Source: Ridgeia piscesae
Lineage: Eukaryota; Annelida; Polychaeta; Sabellida; Siboglinidae
Assembly (NCBI GenBank): GCA_025642075.2
Contig: JAODUO010000072.1
Coordinates: forward strand, 267,001 to 331,000
DNA: 64,000 nucleotides
Direction: 5' to 3'
The notes below the pieces were generated by a model. The model saw nothing but the letters and a program-made list of their open reading frames with translations. It was not told the origin of the DNA and searched no databases. Positions 60,690 to 64,000 of this stretch are shown here, in pieces. Each line of letters begins with the position of its first letter. Position 1 is the first letter of the stretch. Both the position numbers and the translations under genes were made by a program.

Positions 60690-60946
60690 TAGTACAGTAT
60701 CCAATCCTCAGGACTGCTTTTTGCCGTTTATAGACAACTCCCTGGCAAACTACTAAATCTAACACCATCTTGACTTCTCTCAGATGCTGTCAGTCAGGCT
60801 GCAATTAATGCGTGAAGATTATTCATACACAAATATCCCTCTCTATTTACACCAGGTGCTCTTGTATACAGCTGAATTGCTGTGTAGGGTAAATGAACTT
60901 GCCCAAGATTTGACATGGCAGAACAAGATTTGAACCACAAGACCTA
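60690..60946 (-). mobile_element. tRNA-derived SINE, near full length, reverse orientation
   Basis: Left end AGTACAGTATCCAATCCTCA is the SINE 3' end. AACACCATCTTGACTTCTCT, GCAATTAATGCGTGAAGATT and ATTCATACACAAATATCCCT are body. The right end GCCCAAGATTTGACATGGCA and GATTTGAACCACAAGACC contain the B box on the minus strand (GGTTCAAATC at 60927-60936). Confidence 0.82.
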
Positions 60947-61500
60947 TATAATAATAATAATTAGGTAACTTCTGTTGCACCTAAATCCTTAGAAACTAAG
61001 CTCAGAGGCACATCAATACAAAAGGGTTGATGGTTGATCGATCTCAGAGTCAATAAACAAATCCAGTTGTCATCAGATTGATTGATGTACGCCAGGGAGC
61101 TATGGGGGATAGGCAAGGTTGTAAAGGTATGTCTCTAAATAATGGCGGAATTTAAGCAATATTTTCAACTGATTTAGTACCCTCAGCAAAAACCCTATAC
61201 TAGTATTGACTTTAGGAAAAAAAGTAAATCAGAACTAGATGATCGAAGCTGAACAGGTTTTCTTACAGGAGTAAGCAAAGAATATAAATACGTTGGCTGC
61301 TTAAGCAAAGTGCCTGATAAGTAATGGTGCATATCTTAAAGATGATATGATATCGGACAGAGATTTTAGAAGTGGCTTAGAATGAGTAAAACATGGAGAC
61401 CTAGTCACAACCCTTGCTAAGCAATTTTGAACACGTTGTGGTATTGGCTTTAATAGCAATATTATGAAAAGGTGAATTGCAATAGTCTAGTCTACTTGTG
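60947..61500. repeat. Possible dispersed repeat with (ATA)n end
   Basis: Starts with TAATAATAATAATTAGGTAA and has CACCTAAATCCTTAGAAACT, then AAGCTCAGAGGCAC. This opening is one I recall from dispersed repeats of marine invertebrates. CTTCTGTAGCACCTATATGC at about 8220 has a similar start. Class not assigned. Confidence 0.35.
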
Positions 61501-64000
61501 ACTAGCGCAGTTGCAATAGTAGGAATTGTGCATCTGCGCAGTGATCTGTAGACCTGTAGACACCAGTGTATGAGATCAAGTCAGATGTGTAGTTCCGTGT
61601 GGCCTACAGGATTGGTGAGTGTCATCCATTCAACAGATGGAGCCACATGTTCTAGAGTATTGATAAATGACAGCATGCTGTAGGAAACTATACATTGTTT
61701 GTGATGAATTACTCTGGCAGTGCAAACTGGAACAGTAATTTTAAGACAAAGTTAATCTCCTAGCAATGTCATCCATATATAAAATTTGTATGCATAGTTA
61801 TCTACCACTATTGTTATTGTAATAAGACTTATCGTAATCAGAAACACGTTGTAGTAATGTCATGTAAATTGTTAAGGAGAGGTCATAAGAGTGTTTTCAT
61901 TTGGGATGTTTAAATTGGACAAAACAAGACTATTATAACCCATGAATTTTGCAATATTTAATTAATATTTACCTTATGTTAATTGTTATGCTGTAATTGC
62001 TTATTGTAGAAAATTAAGTCAAAATCGAAAGAATTTTTTTTCTGTTTTTCTTTGAGAATGTTGAAACGACATTGATAATTGACAACTGTACTGTAGTGTC
62101 AGCCTGTCTGCAGTGCCAGCCGGTTCAACAGGAGATTTGTACAAGCTGTGTAATCTGACTAATTGCTTGTTTATTTAGTTGTAAAGCTATTACTGGTCTG
62201 TAGTGGCCTTGTGTATTATACCCTGTCCTGGGCAGACTCTCCCATTCAACAAGAGTTACCAGACCATGCCAAATGAGTGCAGTTAGGGGACATTCTAGAC
62301 TCTTCAATTACATCATAAAAGATGGTTTTGTAATGATTTGTTGTTGAGTAATTGACTCACACTAGTGACATTCTAGCACATTTGATTAATCTCATTCATT
62401 CAAATCATTTTTAATTAAACTAAATGAAATTTAATAATTTTTAAATTAAATTTAGTTGTGTTTATTTTATTCTTCCATACATACATACAAAATATAGACT
62501 CCTCAATAATGGCTAAATATGTTATAATATGGCACAATGGTGATGCATATGTCACTATTCGTAATACTCTATAACATTCGTTTGTATGGCTTAGCAAGGT
62601 TCCTACATATGCCAAAATATTCACATTTCTTTCTGGTCTATATCCCAGGTGTATGATTATACATACATTTCTCCTGTCTAGACTTCCTTCAGTTACACTT
62701 GGATATTACATCTTGTGTCATCAACAAAGTTACTGTTTTGTAATAGCATGATGTCAGTGCAGTTCACATGACAGTTGACTGGCAGCTGTTCCACATAGAG
62801 TTGGCAGCACTCATTTGGGAGGCCGTGCATAAGACGGTGAAAAAGAAAATAATAATTCGGCAATCCCGCAGTGGCCGGCAGTGAATCAGTGACATATGAA
62901 TGCCACACAAGAGGCGGCATTGGTACCGCCAGCAAAAAAAACTGCAATCTGCATCTGTGAGATGCAGTGTATCTCCGCTTACACCGCTGCTGTCAGGCTG
63001 GGGCAATGTTCTCGGCGCGTCACTTGATAAGGAAGGAATAAACGCATGATATAGGGACGGGGCCAAGTGATCGTTCTCGCAGACATGTATCTGTATGTTT
63101 GGCCCACTGAACTACAGTGGTAGACCGAATACAGATGTGGTTAACAATGCTTAACAGTGGAAGAACAGTGATTGTCGCTTACACCTCACAGGTTGTTTTA
63201 CTACAGACCATGCCCTCAGCATAGCCAGGGTTGTTATGTGAGTGCATTCCCCTCGTGACTAACAAGGCCCAAGTTCTGGTTACCCCAGGGTTGATGTTTA
63301 CCTGCCTCTCCACACCTGTGCTCATAAGAGATGCCAGGTGATAGTTTCCTGGTACCCTGAAATTACTATAATTTTGAATTGTTTTCAAATTAATTCAAGT
63401 CTGAGGTTGCTCTGTGTCTGATTTGTTGAGATTTGTTCACAGAAACTATCAACATTTGTCACTTTTGGTAGGCATTTTACAGTTTAGTTTTGTAACTTTT
63501 CATGTCTGTTTAAATATGTCTGAAATATAACACTGAAATATAAACAACACACAGGGCCTAGGGGGAGGAATAACTATATTTCGTTTGGCCTTCTAATCAG
63601 TGTTTATTCAACAGGTGTGAAAATACGTTCGACTATTAATATCAGTATTTAATTAATTAGACCAACCATAATAAGTAAGCACCCTGCAGTCAACGGGAGA
63701 TGATCATCCCAGTCTGTTACCTAGAACACAGTGTTGTCATTTATTCCAATCACGTTAACAAATTCGAGTAACCGTCTGTGACTGTTCAGACACCATCTTG
63801 AGTGTTGGCCTCTTGAGCGTTGTTCTGGGGCCATTGTCACACTGGTATAAGGGCAGACAGTTGGAGCAATACCCACATCTGTTGGCACGAACCAACCAAG
63901 ACGGCTGAGACACTGAGAGAAGGTCTGCCTCCTGCTGGCTGGTGGAGGTAGCAGGCTGGTGGTGGACTGTGAGCGTGAATACATACCTCACCACTGCGGC
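61501..64000. other. No gene recognised
   Basis: Overlapping minus-strand frames at 62693-63066 and 63721-63994 have no domain or splice context. No RNA gene, array or mobile element was recognised. Confidence 0.45.

Overview
This is nuclear DNA from a eukaryote, almost certainly an invertebrate animal. The evidence is a set of short exons with GT-AG introns and compatible phases, tRNA-derived SINEs, decayed LINE fragments, inverted-repeat elements and very many micro- and minisatellites. The LINE and SINE types are of kinds I associate with marine invertebrates such as molluscs, brachiopods and amphioxus, but the species cannot be resolved from the sequence alone. There are no bacterial-style genes, operons, rRNA genes or CRISPR arrays.

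One protein-coding gene is well supported. Eight + strand exons between 1066 and 39059 join in frame through every junction (343 codons, open at both ends). They encode much of an F-BAR (FCH plus coiled coil) membrane-binding domain and a following coiled coil. The middle (an NDYLL-x-L motif, then NAQED) looks most like the FCHSD/nervous wreck and srGAP branches. The last exon has a helix that is less familiar. The 5' start lies upstream of the window. I found no convincing exon between 39060 and 64000, so the 3' end is either far downstream or missed.

Layout. 0-1 kb: intron and a dispersed repeat. 1.07-1.17 kb: exon a. 1.4-10.3 kb: intron with a CCGT array, a composite direct/inverted repeat, a 137-bp hairpin, a SINE and a hAT-like DNA element. 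10.3-26.1 kb: exons b to g, with introns holding a 2-kb 17-bp minisatellite, a 40-bp array copied from an exon/splice-donor junction, SINEs and a 79-bp array. 26.1-38.9 kb: a 12.8-kb intron with a LINE fragment, a 41-bp array, a composite repeat and a 3.9-kb array of another 79-bp unit. 38.9 kb: exon h. 39-64 kb: no recognised exon, but a 0.45-kb CA tract, a foldback element, a second 41-bp array, a CCCT tract, SINEs, a 5'-truncated LINE, a 2.7-kb array of a 22-bp unit and another LINE tail.

The most striking observation is the tandem array at 15798-16477. Its repeating unit is the last 29 bases of a coding exon plus the splice donor, so about 13 donor sites, each with an acceptor-like CAG nine bases before it, sit in a row. 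Overall the window is a long-intron gene heavily colonised by tandem repeats and short mobile elements. Nearly all long open frames in it are artefacts of repeats that lack stop codons.
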